From Gnetum montanum (Eukaryota; Streptophyta; Gnetopsida; Gnetales; Gnetaceae), in NCBI GenBank assembly GCA_015680685.1, contig MNCI01002706.1:146074-210073 (forward strand): a stretch of 64,000 bases of DNA, read 5' to 3'. The notes below the pieces were generated by a model that was not told the origin of the DNA, did no database searches, and saw nothing but the letters and a program-made list of their open reading frames with translations. Positions 1-10,089 of this stretch are shown piece by piece; positions within the stretch are counted from its first letter, which is position 1; each line of letters opens with the position of its first letter. Both the position numbers and the translations under genes were made by a program.

Positions 1-240
1 CCCCCCCCCCCCCCCCCCCCCTTTCTGTTGTCTTTGATGGGGAATGGGGGGGGTGCCCCCCTCTCTCTTTTTCGCTGTGGGGGGGTGTCCCACCCCCCTC
101 CCCCGCTATTTCCCAGGGTTGGCTCCAGGGGCAGTGTTTGTTTTATTTTTGTCTTGGGAACTGTTTTGATTAATTTGGGAGTCCTTCCCTACCATGGGGG
201 GGCCATTCCTGATGGCCCACCATTTGTAATCTCTTGTNCA
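1..240. repeat. C/G-homopolymer low-complexity contig edge
   Basis: The window opens with 21 C and holds several runs of 6-8 G or C up to about 205. Composition is unlike the AT-rich sequence that follows, and a single N at 238 marks a join. No gene is seen: the one open frame is low-complexity and runs into the N. It may be true G/C-rich repeat or a poorly assembled contig end. Confidence 0.6.
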
Positions 241-1607
241 CCAATCTGAAAATTTCCTATATTTTATTAAAATAAACACACACACACATGGATTGGAGCC
301 AAAATAACATTACAACTACCCACCAATCTGAAAATTTCCTATATTTTATTGAAATAAACTACTATTATATAATAAAAGCAAAAATTATTATCTTCTACTC
401 TAAAAAACCAACAATTCATCCTTAAGAATGGAAGGCAATCTTCATTGTCAAACATAGTTATGGTTAGGGAGTTATAGCCATTCAAAGTTTTTGTAAAACA
501 CACCAATTTTTTTAAAAAAAAAGAAGGAAATTTAAATGTAAAAAGGTTGATAATGTTTAAATTTTCAAATTTCATTATCCAGGGTATCTAAGAATCAAAA
601 CTTTAACCTTCAGATTAGCAACCCAAAATTTTTTAAACATCCTCTAGCTAGCCAACTAGTCAACTTGCCAATTGCATTAAGATTAACAACACCTAAATAT
701 ATATTTTTAAAATTTTTGAATTTAACATATATATATATATACACACACATCCTTTCATACCCAATCTCCACATTAATAAAGCTCCTTTTCATTTCTTTTT
801 ACATTTTCCCTATTACATTCATTACATATCATGTTGAATGATGTATTTTTGACATTTGCCTGACATCTAGGAACAGGATGTCATAGTTTGAGTAGTTGTC
901 TTTTGATGAATATCATTGTTGATTATTTGATGAAGAATTTTTTGTTGAATGGATATCAAATCAATGAATTTTAAAATTTCTAAATTATTCCGCAAGTGTT
1001 TGACGTTGTGCTATCTTTACCATAGATAGGTGAAACATAACCAATAGGTTTACTTTAGAGGCATGAATCAATTGCTTATACTACCTGTATAATGTGTAGA
1101 CTACTAAACAACCATTTGATAAAATGCTTTGTTGTGGGTTGAACTTTATTTAAGGGTATCCTCTAATATTATTGATCACTATCAAGAGCTCTTTATTATC
1201 ATAAATTCCAGTAGATTAAGAATGGATACAAATAACGAAAGAGGAATGTGTTGAACAAAGTGAACGTTTTCTGTTGCCTTGGGCACAGAATTGCATCCCA
1301 ATTACCGTAAATCTTAAGACTAGGGAGTTTCATTTGACAAGCAGGTATGTTCTGAACAAACAGGAAGATGAGTTAACTAAAGTCGTCTGGTAGTCTTCCT
1401 TTTCAGTGTTGTTTGAACCATGCAGGAAACCCCCCTTATCATGGATTCTAGGATTTCAAGGTAGGAGGGGCAAATGATGCCAGGCTGTTAGTTATTTGGG
1501 AAAATGGAAAACCATGAACAAGAAATAAATTCAAGTTAAAACTTTCCATCATACATCAGGGCTAAGTGGTGTGCAGAGTTACTCAGGGTCATGATCTTAT
1601 TTCTAGA
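239..1607. other. AT-rich non-coding stretch; local duplication and microsatellites
   Basis: No gene is recognised. A block of about 39 bases (CACCAATCTGAAAATTTCC...) at 239-277 recurs nearly unchanged at 321-359, a short tandem duplication right after the N. A short CA run lies near 277-288, and a TA run followed by CA at 727-750. If the FLDH-like gene continues, this is its intron 2 or beyond. I looked on the minus strand for FLDH exon 3 (the conserved segments after the serine-serine-phenylalanine motif) and did not find it. Confidence 0.5.
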
Positions 1608-1612
1608 CAATG

Positions 1613-1868
1613 TGTTGGAAAGACTGAGTAAATTCCTGATTTTGTGGACTAAGTAAATTCCTGATTTTGTGGGATTAATTGCAGTTTTTTGTAGAGTTTG
1701 TTTTCCCTGATTTATAGCTTCCATTTTTATTGCTTCTGATTTCTAGGAGATCAGTTTTCTTTTTTAGTTTGTTTCCTGAAATACAGAATAAGGCTGGTCT
1801 ATAAATCCTTGCATGCAATCCTTCATAAACTTCAATAAAGAGAATATTTCATTTCATCTCTTTGTTCA
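1613..1868 (+). repeat. Copia 5' LTR
   Basis: A 256-base LTR beginning TGTTGG and ending TTCA. It holds a 25-base direct repeat (ACTRAGTAAATTCCTG...) at its start, a TATA box TATAAA at 1800-1805 and an AATAAA about 40 bases downstream. By eye it differs from the 3' LTR at about eleven positions plus one single-base indel, and all the substitutions I counted are transitions. Confidence 0.92.
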
Positions 1869-1883
1869 TGGTATTAGAGTCAA
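1869..1883 (+). other. Copia primer-binding site
   Basis: TGGTATTAGAGTCAA starts directly after the LTR. The known plant Copia site complementary to initiator-methionine tRNA is TGGTATCAGAGC; this copy differs by a C-to-T transition and in its 3' end. Confidence 0.75.
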
Positions 1884-1888
1884 GTTAA

Positions 1889-3400
1889 ATGGCCGAAAAA
1901 AATTCTTCTTCCAAATCTTTGATAGATAAACAAAGTTTATCTATAGCCTCAGTATTGAGCAATCCCAACCTGCTCAAGGAGGCTGACACATCATCAAAGA
2001 CTCCCATAGCCTCAGTTGCACATAGAGGTAATCTAAGTACTTCATGTTTTACACATTGCCATGTAAATGATAAGTGGACTGTTGACACAGGTGCTTTAGA
2101 TCACATGTTTGGAAACAAGAGTTTATTCTCAGAATTAAAGGAGTGTCATGACGACATTAACATCACTATAACTGATGGTACTATGTCAAGAGTAGTAGGT
2201 TGTGGGTCAATTGATATTTCTAGGATGAATTTAAGATCTATTTACTATGTTCCGAAGTTAAAGTATAACCTCCTCTCTACCAACAAATTGTTAAAAGATC
2301 AAAATTGTGTAGTAACCTTTTTCCCTTCTCTTTGTGTGTTCCGGGCCCTATCTTAGGGGAGGATGATTGGCAGTGCTTTGGAGAAACATGGTCTCTACAT
2401 TCTCAATGGTGCTGGTTCTCCTTCAAAAATTAAATCTCATGAAAACGTCTCCCTTTCAACCTCATCTAGTTTAGAAATAATGCTTTGGCACAGACGCCTT
2501 GGTCACCCTAGTTTTGTTTATCTCAAATCTTTGTATCCAACTTTGTTTGTCAATAAAAATCCTTCAGATTTCCAGTGTGAAAATTGTATTGGTGCAAAAC
2601 AAACTAGAAAAAATTATCCTTCTCATACATATCAAGTGTTAAAGCCATTTCATCTTATACATACTGACATACAGGGTCTCGCCCGTCAATCCACTCTCAC
2701 AGGCTCTAAGTGGTTTATCATGTTTATTGATGATCATACAAGGGTGTGTTGGGTTTATCTCATGAGAGAAAAATCAAAAACTGAATCCATTGTTAAACAG
2801 TTTCACAAACATATCTTAAATGTTTTCCAAACCAATATCCAAAGTCTGAGAACTGGCAATGGTAGAGAGTATTTCACAAATGACCTGACACAATACCTAA
2901 ATGATAATGGAGTGTTTCATCAGAGTTCTTGTACCTACACCCCTCAACAGAATGGAGTGGTAGAGAGGAAAAATAGACATTTACTAGAGGTAGCCCAAGC
3001 TATTATGTTCACTAGTCATGTTCCAAATTCTTTTTGGGGAGAAGCAGCATTAACTGCAGCCTATCTTATAAATAGAACGCCATCCAAAACTCTAAATCTT
3101 CGAACTCCTCTCAGTTGTCTACTTGATACCAATCCTCATGTTCATATTCTTAACTCTCTTTTTCCTATAGTGTTTGGTTGCATTGCATATGTCTATAATC
3201 ATCACCCACACAAAAGAGTAAACTTGATCCCAAATCCTTTAAGTGTGTCTTTACTGGCTACTCTTCAACTCAAAAGGGATATAGATGCTTTCACACCACC
3301 CCCCCACCTTTCCAGAAAATTCTTTGTCTCTTATGATGTAACTTTTTTGGAAGATCAAATGTTTTATCCCAATAGTTCTCTTNCTTGTTGTAAATCTTGA
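1889..3400 (+). pseudogene. Copia polyprotein 5' part: protease and integrase, broken
   Basis: One reading frame with a single in-frame stop (TAG at 2354-2356). About 60 residues of gag-like leader run into a Copia protease with the WTVDTGALDHM active-site motif, then the GAG-pre-integrase segment (SALEKHGLYIL). The integrase zinc finger is visible (HRRLGH, later CENC), followed by the core with TDIQGL and the PQQNGVVERK glutamate motif. The second catalytic aspartate is changed: the sequence reads LRTGNGREYF where the family has D before NGREY, one base from Asp to Gly. Most of gag is deleted. The frame runs into an N at 3383, where about 150 codons of the RT N-terminus expected in Copia elements are absent. 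Non-functional. Confidence 0.88.
3383..3383. other. Single-N contig join inside the Copia element
   Basis: The N falls exactly where the integrase C-terminus should be followed by the start of RT. The next bases code for the later RT segment [11 protein letters not shown]. The missing stretch may therefore be an assembly omission rather than a biological deletion. Confidence 0.7.
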
Positions 3401-4253
3401 ACGGGATCTTTACCAAATGGATGTAAAGAATGCTTTTTTGAATGGAAATTTGGAGGAGGAAGTGTTTATGAAGATGCCACCAGGATTTGAGATGGGAAGC
3501 AACAAAGTGTGCAAGCTTAAGAAGTCTTTGTATGGTTTGAAACAAAAGGTTACAAATAATGATTCCCCAGTTGACCGTGAGTAGTATCAACATCTAGTAG
3601 GAAAACTAATCTACCTTTCACTTACTAGACTTGACATTGCCTACAGTGTGAGTGTGATCAATCAATTTATGCGTTCACCTACAAATTGACATCTAGAGGC
3701 AGCCAATCATGTACTGAGATATCTAAAGGGCTCTCCTGGCAAGGGACTCTTGTTCAAGAAAGGTGAATCTCAAGAGGTGGAAGGCTTTGCTAATGTAGAT
3801 TGGGCTGGATCAATGGAAGATAGCAAATCCACAACTAGATACTGTGTGAAATCATGGGGAAATCTTGTGATATGGAGTAAGAAACAATCAATTGTAGCAA
3901 GAAGCAGCACTGAAGCAAAGTACCAGGTGATTGCTCAAGGAGTGTGCGAGCTTATTTGGATTGAGAAACTTCTAAAGGAACTAAAAATTTCATTCTTAGG
4001 TCCTATGAAGCTCTACAGTGACAATAAATTAGCAATAAGCATTGTTCACAACCTAGTTCAACATGATCAAATAAAGCATGTTAGAACAGATAGAAGCTTT
4101 ATCAAGCATGAGATTGACTCAGGAGCAATTAGCCTAGCTTACATTCCTACCAAGGATCAAGAGGTTGATATCCTCACGAAAGCATTATCAAAACCAGGTT
4201 TTGAGTCTTTAGTTTGCAAGCTAGGAATGATAGATATCTATTCTCCAGCTTGA
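3384..4253 (+). pseudogene. Copia polyprotein 3' part: RT remnant and RNase H
   Basis: A single frame from the N to the TGA at 4251-4253. It begins with the RT segment [11 protein letters not shown]...PPGF, reaches SLYGLKQ, then jumps to PVDRE and LVGKLIYLS. The palm with the catalytic YVDD motif (roughly 120 codons in relatives) is missing, with the frame preserved across the gap. Two stops interrupt it: TAG where relatives have Gln (CAG) after PVDRE, and TGA after SPTN. The RNase H domain follows with FANVDWAGS, SSTEAKY and KHVRTD motifs and looks intact. No active RT is possible. Stops from C-to-T change fit ageing of a methylated element. Confidence 0.88.
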
Positions 4254-4260
4254 GGGGGAG
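4252..4260 (+). other. Copia polypurine tract
   Basis: GAGGGGGAG ends directly at the first base of the 3' LTR, as expected for the plus-strand primer. Confidence 0.8.
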
Positions 4261-4517
4261 TGTTGGAAAGACTAAGTAAATTCCCGATTTTGTGGACTGA
4301 GTAAATTCCTGATTTTGTGGGATTAACTGCAGTTTTTTGTGGAGTTTGTTTTCCCTGATTTATAGCTTCCATTTTTATTGTTTCTGATTTCTAGAAGATT
4401 GGTTTTCTTTTTTAGTTTGTTTCCTGAAATACGGAATAAGGCTGGTCTATAAATCCTTGCATGCAATCTTTCATAAACTTCAATAAAGAGAACTATTTCA
4501 TTTCATCTCTTTGTTCA
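4261..4517 (+). repeat. Copia 3' LTR
   Basis: A 257-base partner of 1613-1868, same ends, same internal 25-base direct repeat and TATA/poly(A) signals. Identity is about 95% by eye. The target duplication CAATG follows immediately. Confidence 0.92.
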
Positions 4518-4522
4518 CAATG

Positions 4523-5086
4523 TTTCAACATTCTTGCAAGATACCCAATGCGTACAAAATTATCCATGGCAATTATCACCCACATGACAAAATTTCCTGT
4601 TTCTGTAGTGGTTTTGACTTTTTGTTGTTGGTTGTTTGGTTTTTGTTCTTTCTAAAATATATACGGTAGCAAACAGTCTTTAACTCTTCCACTCACCCTG
4701 TCATATCCGTACAGTATCTAATATAACCATCTTCTTCCAAAAATGACAAGTCTCTAAAATAAAACTGTAATTCTACTGTTGATATAATTGTTAAAGGTTT
4801 GATAATAATCTATCACATTCATCTAACACAACACCAAAAATTTTGTTCATAAATAAAATAAAATCTGTAGTATTAGAAAAAAAACACATAATTTCAATTA
4901 CAGCCAACAGAAAACACTTGCAATAATAATTTGCAGATCTTCTTCTGTGGCTTGACTATCACCTAAATATAATGAAAGAAGAATAAAATTGGCTACGTGT
5001 TTACATCATGACTAGTAAATAGGGCATGTTAATTGTGCTGACAGCTGATATGTTAAAATATGCACAATTTGGTATGAATCTCCAAC
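4523..5086. other. AT-rich sequence, probable intron 2 of the FLDH-like gene
   Basis: No gene or repeat recognised. On the minus strand it follows the exon 2 donor (GTTGGAG from 5086). A short open minus-strand segment near 4923-4965 has an acceptor-like TTTAG upstream, but it does not match the expected third exon of FLDH proteins. Confidence 0.4.
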
Positions 5087-5215
5087 CTGGCTTTCATCTG
5101 CAACATATCCATCTGTTGGTCCAATTGCGAAAAATGATGAAGTGTAAACAAGTCTTTGTATCGTAGATACCCTCTTCAAAACTTCTATTACATTTTTTAA
5201 GCCAGTAACATTAAC
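5087..5215 (-). CDS. FLDH: FLDH-like dehydrogenase, exon 2
   Basis: Too short for an ORF scan; found by reading the minus strand. Exactly 43 codons lie between an acceptor (ACCAG ending at 5216) and a donor (GTTGGAG from 5086). The peptide starts VNVTGLKNVIEVLK and contains the short-chain dehydrogenase YTSSFFAIGPTDG segment, ending VADESQ. This is the segment that directly follows FIS in plant farnesol dehydrogenase, and the exon boundary after Gln also fits what I recall of the Arabidopsis gene. Phase 0 at both ends, no stop. Together with exon 1 it supports a genuine host gene, but the catalytic YxxxK exon should come next at lower coordinates and I could not find it, so a truncated copy is possible. 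Confidence 0.82.
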
Positions 5216-8200
5216 CTGGTGAATGTTGATGCAAGTTACAACATAGATGCATTATTAGCCTTTCTAAAACAGATAAAAGTAAACCAATTTATTCAAAATA
5301 AACTAAATGAAGCATTGAGACAACGTTTCCATAAAAACATCAAACATTGTCCGCAAAAGCCAAACAAGCTCCAAAACAAACGATAGGCATTCATAAATAG
5401 GAAATTACCTGACACTTGTTATAACTAGCATTTTATATAAAACCCCAACGACATTGCCATTCTTGAAAGCAGAAATTGTGATGCTCATATGTTTGCAGAA
5501 GTTTAACCTTGAACAGGAAAACCATGCTATCAACGTCAACATTCACAAATTACATTGAAAGTTACATTGTATTCTGATGGTTTTACTTGACAATTATCTA
5601 TTAACTATATTCCAGCTTCCAATTTTGTTATTAACAAAATCTTATTTTTACTTGTTTAAAAGAAATATTTGTGGCAGTCTTAATTAGTGTATCTCTGTAG
5701 CAATACTAGCCACTTAATAACATGGCCTAAAAGTTAACATTTGCAATGGAATGGTTGGAGTGTTCATGCATACAAGGCATGAATCTGGGAGTTAAAGTGC
5801 CTTTAATGCCATATTATGTATTATGGCAGTTAATTTATGAAGAACAGATGGTTGGTTGGTTTGTAACATTAGATTAGATCCATTATTCATTGTAGCAGGG
5901 TGTTCATTTTATTTTATCAATTAAGTATTTTATATATTTGTTGCTATTCCATTTATATTAAGAGCAGAACAGTGCATAGCATTCATTAGGAGTTCAGTTG
6001 ACCAACCGTTGCTCAATGACATGTATCTTGAAAATGTTATTATCGTTACATATAATGAAGCCAAATCTTTATCATATCTCTGATTTTTTTCTGTTAAAGT
6101 TTGTAACTGCCTCCCCTGATTATGATGATTTCATTTCATTGTAACTTATTGTACTAATTGATTAAGGAACTAGGTGTGGTTGGTATTCTTGACTTTGGAA
6201 AATGACTACTTAGATTGCCCATGCTTTTGGCTGCTGTAGGCTATTTAAAGGAGTGGACAGAGATGTGGGATGTACAAAACACAATTTTTAATTAGAAATC
6301 AGATTAGCATCCTATTCCATCGATGTTTCCCTTCAAATTTAAGGAGTTTACCATGTAAGTCGGTTGTCTTGCCTTTTTTTTATTGATTCTTCACTTGATT
6401 TTTTTTTCAGTTCCGGTAATTGTGCTACAGTCAGCTCGAACAGTTACCCATAATTTGTTTAAGAAAGAAAGAAAACTACTGAAATTCTTCTTCTTATCTT
6501 ATATATTCCATTAGTTGCCCCAACTAAATTGATAGTTGTCTTTGTTTAAAGACAATTTTAACCCAGACTCCTTCAACTCATAATTGATTTTTAGTTATGA
6601 CTTATTAAAGTTTGATCTTTGATAGGTATTTAATTGTTAGAGAGGTGGAACTATTCTTAATAATGTTTCTGTTTTCAAAAATCAGTCATTTTGTTGTTTT
6701 ATTAGTTATTCAGGTCCTGTCACCCACTCAAAATTGCAATGTTGTAAAATACATCATTTCTCTCAGGGTCCTTCAACATTTTACTAGGTGTCAACCAGTC
6801 TTCCTACATTACTCACCTAGGTGTTTTCTATCAGTTTGTATCATTTCCTCCAGTTTTGAACTAACAGTATGGTTTCTCCCACTCTGAAAGAGCAAGCTTG
6901 TTCCATGAAATTTCTGCTCTGAAATTTCAACTCAATTATTTATATTTCACATTTTCAGGACGACATATTAGATTCAGAACAAAGAAACTACGAGAGGACC
7001 AAAAGAGCAGCAGAAAATTCAATCCCAGTTTTTAGTAATATACGTCTCCCGGTGCTGGTACTAAATTGATATATTTAACAAATATTTTTTCAGAGAAACC
7101 TGGCAAAATTTTTGAAAAAAGTGATGTATGGATATGACCATCAAGTTTTCCACAGCGACCATTCATTGCAATGGCAAAAAGCCTGCCATAAAATAACTTG
7201 GCAAACCCGTCAGGTGGAAAATCAGTTCCACAGAGTTGAACTTAAAGATATACAATTATACATTCATAAAAACGATAGACACCAAATTATGAAATCGATC
7301 TGCAAAACATTCAATAGAAAATCAATATCGTGAGAACTGGATCAATGCTCTATTGGTAAGTATGAATTCTGCACATATTGCCAGCCTTTTTGCTTGGCCT
7401 TATGGGAACATGAGATAATGTAATTGATCACTACTATGGAGGATGGAATCTTAGGCATATACAAGACATTAATTATGCTTTGTTAGGGAAGACTGCTTGA
7501 CAGCTTTGTATCTTAGATAGATTGTAGGTTAAGGTGATGAAAACAATGTACTTGTATGGTAGTTTTCAATTTGTTAATACTCCTAATATTACTAATCCCT
7601 CCCCAATTTAGAGAGAGTTTTAGTTTACAAGACATTGGTTTTGTCAACGTTTGCACAATTAGTAGTAAAACTGGTGTTATAGATTAGAATAATCCACAAA
7701 GAATGCTTAACACGCTTTATATCCTATGGAAAGAATGCAATATCCAGTAAACATTTGGAATCACATGTTTACTCCTCACATTTGTCTCTTTGCTAGTAAG
7801 ATGCTTCATGAAAAATTACTCACTGGTCAATATTCTCCCCAAAACATTACAGAGGATCCAGGTTATGACTTATGTTCTTCAATAACAGAAAGTGCTAATC
7901 ATCTTTTTATAAACTACCCATTTATTCAAGAAATTTAGAATGAGTTCAAGGTAGTAATCATAGGTCGCTACTTGCAGATAATTCTGGGAATGATTTTTTG
8001 TTAGTCTGCCAACACCAGTATACAGGATAACATGGTAAGGCATTGACAGCACTTGGATAGTTTATTTGGTATGAATCATGGCATGAACAATTTTCAGAGA
8101 GTTTTCCAACAAAGGTCATAGGCCAGTGTGGGTTGGTGTTTGGGTGCTTTGGTTCTTTGGAAGGATGCTGCAAAGTTTAGAAGGAATAATAACTAGAACA

Positions 8201-8932
8201 ATATTGGTTAATAGTTTACATATTGTTTTGTTTGTTCTTCTGTAATTGAAATATCTTTCACGTCACCAGGGTTAGAATTTGACAACTTTTTTATGCATCT
8301 TTTCATGATTTTTAGCATAAAATATGCTGATTTTTTAGGGTGAAGTGTCATAAAAGCACTGAAAAGTTTTTAAAAGATATTAATATGACCCTTTGAGATT
8401 TCAAAAGGCATCACTTAACTAGATACAAATTTAAATAAGAAAATAAGTGGATGTTTAAATGTTTTTTTATATTTTTTGTCTTTTTAATATAAAATAAATT
8501 AATAACAATATATTTAATATTTATTTTTATTATCATAAAGTTTTATAGTATATTATGTTTATGATAACAAACTCATATTTTTTATTTTAGCTTTTAATAA
8601 TAAATAATTTTAAATTATCTAAAGACCGATAACATTTTTTAATATTAAGAGTGTCTGGCAAATGCCTACTAGAATTTTGAAATTCCAAACCCTGCACGTC
8701 ACCCTGGATACTATAGATATGGGAATGTCCATTTGATCCAAAAATTTACCGGTGGTTTTCAGAACCCAAACTGAATACATGAAGAGCGTACAAGCCAACA
8801 CTATACCTAAATTAGTTCAATCAGAGAAAATTAAACCATGGTGGTTTCAGACAAAGTAGAACTAGAAAGATCTGTTAAAAAATTTCATGAATATTTTATA
8901 TAACTAAGAAAAGGCAGAATGAGAGAAATTAC
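5216..8932 (-). other. Intron 1 of the FLDH-like gene (3.7 kb)
   Basis: Bounded by a GT donor at 8932-8931 (GTAATT) and an AG acceptor at 5217-5216 on the minus strand. AT-rich with scattered short open frames that I regard as noise. It contains a plus-strand LINE-type fragment at about 7726-8200. A long intron with a retroelement relic is typical of gymnosperm genes. Confidence 0.7.
7726..8200 (+). pseudogene. LINE-type zf-RVT domain remnant
   Basis: The translation from 7726 reads like the zinc-binding zf-RVT domain at the C-terminus of plant non-LTR retrotransposon RTs: an IWNHMFTPHICLFASKMLH segment, a 'LLTGQYSP' segment, then a single Cys followed by SANHLFINYPFIQEI. In the family the last part is CPLC...HLFFHCPFS...IW, so one cysteine pair and the HC are degraded. 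After a stop at 7936 the same family's tail (WYESWHEQF-like) can be followed to about 8200 in broken frames. It is a decayed fragment, not a gene. Confidence 0.55.
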
Positions 8933-9193
8933 AGATATGAAGCGAGAGGAGTCGGGAAGCCAGGGCTCGACAATAGCAGCAGAGTGAATGATGGCATGGC
9001 AGCCAAGGCAGGCAGGCAAAAGAGAGTCAAGGTCAGTGACATCGCCATATGCAATCACAACACCAGTCCGTGGTAGGGAATGTAGAGAGCTGCTGGGCCG
9101 CACAAAAGCAACCACACAATGACCAGCTGCGCACAGTGCATGGCAGATGCGCCCTCCCAAGTACCCTGAGGCTCCTGTTACCAGCACTCTCAT
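8933..9193 (-). CDS. FLDH: FLDH-like dehydrogenase, exon 1 (start codon)
   Basis: Eighty-seven codons from ATG at 9193. The N-terminus MRVLVTGASGYLGGRICHAL is the glycine-rich TGxxGxxG dinucleotide-binding loop of extended short-chain dehydrogenases. AYGDVTDLDSL is the acidic/Asp region and IIHSAAIVEPWLPD the strand before the active site. Order and wording match plant farnesol dehydrogenase, an NAD-dependent enzyme oxidising farnesol to farnesal in isoprenoid turnover; dihydroflavonol-reductase relatives are more distant. The reading frame continues to 8885, but the family expects FISVNV, so the exon should end after FIS at 8933 with donor GTAATT. Exon 2 at 5215 supplies VNV in phase. GC-rich relative to surroundings, as expected for an exon. 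Whether the gene is intact beyond exon 2 is unknown. Confidence 0.87.
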
Positions 9194-9315
9194 TTCCTCC
9201 CAAGTGCAAATGTTTGTCAGAATAACACCAGGAGGCCTCTCATTTGGCTATCTTTATTTTTCAAGGGAGGGACATCCCTTGTTGTAGCGTTTAATCTTGA
9301 TACATAATTTTATTT
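9194..9315 (-). promoter_or_regulatory. Probable promoter/5' leader of the FLDH-like gene
   Basis: Immediately upstream of the exon 1 ATG on the minus strand. No canonical TATA box at a typical distance is obvious; an AT-rich AAAATAAAGATAG element lies near 9250-9262. The bases before the ATG are GGAGGAA. Extent is a guess. Confidence 0.3.
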
Positions 9316-9400
9316 CTTAGCTGCTGGTGGTCTTGGCCCTCAACCAAGTTACAAGTTCAATTCTATTACATAGCATTGAGTTATAAATCAACAAAAATTT
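9316..9400 (+). mobile_element. SINE-like tRNA-derived fragment
   Basis: TTAGCTGCTGGTGGTCTTGG followed about 25 bases later by ACAAGTTCAATTCTATTAC resembles the A and B boxes of RNA polymerase III promoters in plant SINEs (TRGCNNAGYGG; GGTTCGANNCC). Similarity is partial, and no poly(A) end or target duplication was identified. Confidence 0.35.
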
Positions 9401-9929
9401 TACTAAGGTCTGAGTGAACATAAGTAAAAATTCCAAGCATTTTGTGTAACAATTTCGCTTGTAATTAGTATATAAAATTGTATACATTTTAACTTTTATG
9501 AAAAAGCAATTACAAGGAAAAATGAAATATGTAAAAACACATCCACAATTCTCTCTATATGACCATGAAAAACATCAACACCTTGCAGAGCATACCATGC
9601 ATTCGCAGTGAATTGCATAGCATACTAATCTCATATGCTTAGGCCAATGTTACTTTTTTCATAGAATATCCAATTTTTTGCACCAAAAGAAAGTTTTTCA
9701 AGATTGGTTGTAAGGATGAAAATCTAAAACAACATCCCTAAAATAATTAGGCCTTTTCTTTTTATTGATTTGGATTTTCTCCTCTCTACAATACTCTACT
9801 TCTTTACTCTAGATTTTTTATTTTTAATATGTATATATATATTTCCTTTGTTATCATGTTAAACAATATTTACTTCTCCTAGGGGTTATTATAAAGAAGG
9901 TTGGTGGATGTTGGATAGTGTTGGAACTC

Positions 9930-10012
9930 AAATTTTTTTAATCTATTAGAATTGAATTTATAACTTGAAGCTTCCAAATCAAAAGTCTTATTACTAGGTT
10001 ATCAGTGTTATT
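9930..10012 (-). mobile_element. SINE-like fragment, same family as 35841-35935
   Basis: The minus strand reads AACCTAGTAATAAGACTTTT, then AAGCTTCAAGTTATAAATTC. This aligns base for base, with scattered transitions, to the plus-strand copy near 35847-35910 (GCCTAGTGATAAGACTCTTG..., then CTCCAAGTCATGGGTTTGAT). Two diverged copies of the same tRNA-like A/B-box unit in one window support an old SINE family. Confidence 0.55.
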
Positions 10013-10089
10013 TTCTTCCTTTCAAATTTTTTCGGCAAATCTAATTTTTCTTTTTTCAATTTTTCTTTGGCAAATTTGATTTCTCTAGA

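Larger units (their letters stand above)
1613..4517 (+). mobile_element. Ty1/Copia LTR retrotransposon, complete ends, internally deleted
   Basis: Two LTRs (1613-1868, 4261-4517) bracket an internal region read on the plus strand. Five-base duplications CAATG lie immediately outside (1608-1612 and 4518-4522). A primer site resembling initiator-Met tRNA follows the 5' LTR, and a purine tract ends at 4260. Domain order is protease, integrase, RT, RNase H, which is Copia order. At 2.9 kb it is far shorter than the usual 5 kb: gag is almost absent, and both the RT N-terminus and the RT palm are missing. It lies in intron 2 of the FLDH-like gene in opposite orientation, provided that gene continues to lower coordinates. 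Confidence 0.93.

Noticed and set aside
28-249. 73-codon open frame at the left edge
   Set aside because: It is built on G/C homopolymers, contains an N and has no recognisable protein features.
1220-1393. Open stretch of about 58 codons on the plus strand (CIPITVNLKTREFHLTSRYV)
   Set aside because: No early ATG, no recognised family, no convincing splice sites; could be an exon relic but unsupported.
4923-4965. Candidate FLDH exon 3 on the minus strand after a TTTAG acceptor
   Set aside because: The peptide (DSQATEEDLQIII) does not match the expected VHNERFF-type start and lacks the catalytic exon's motifs.
6612-7333. Open frames of 73-91 codons inside FLDH intron 1
   Set aside because: AT-rich composition, no family resemblance, no conserved splice context.
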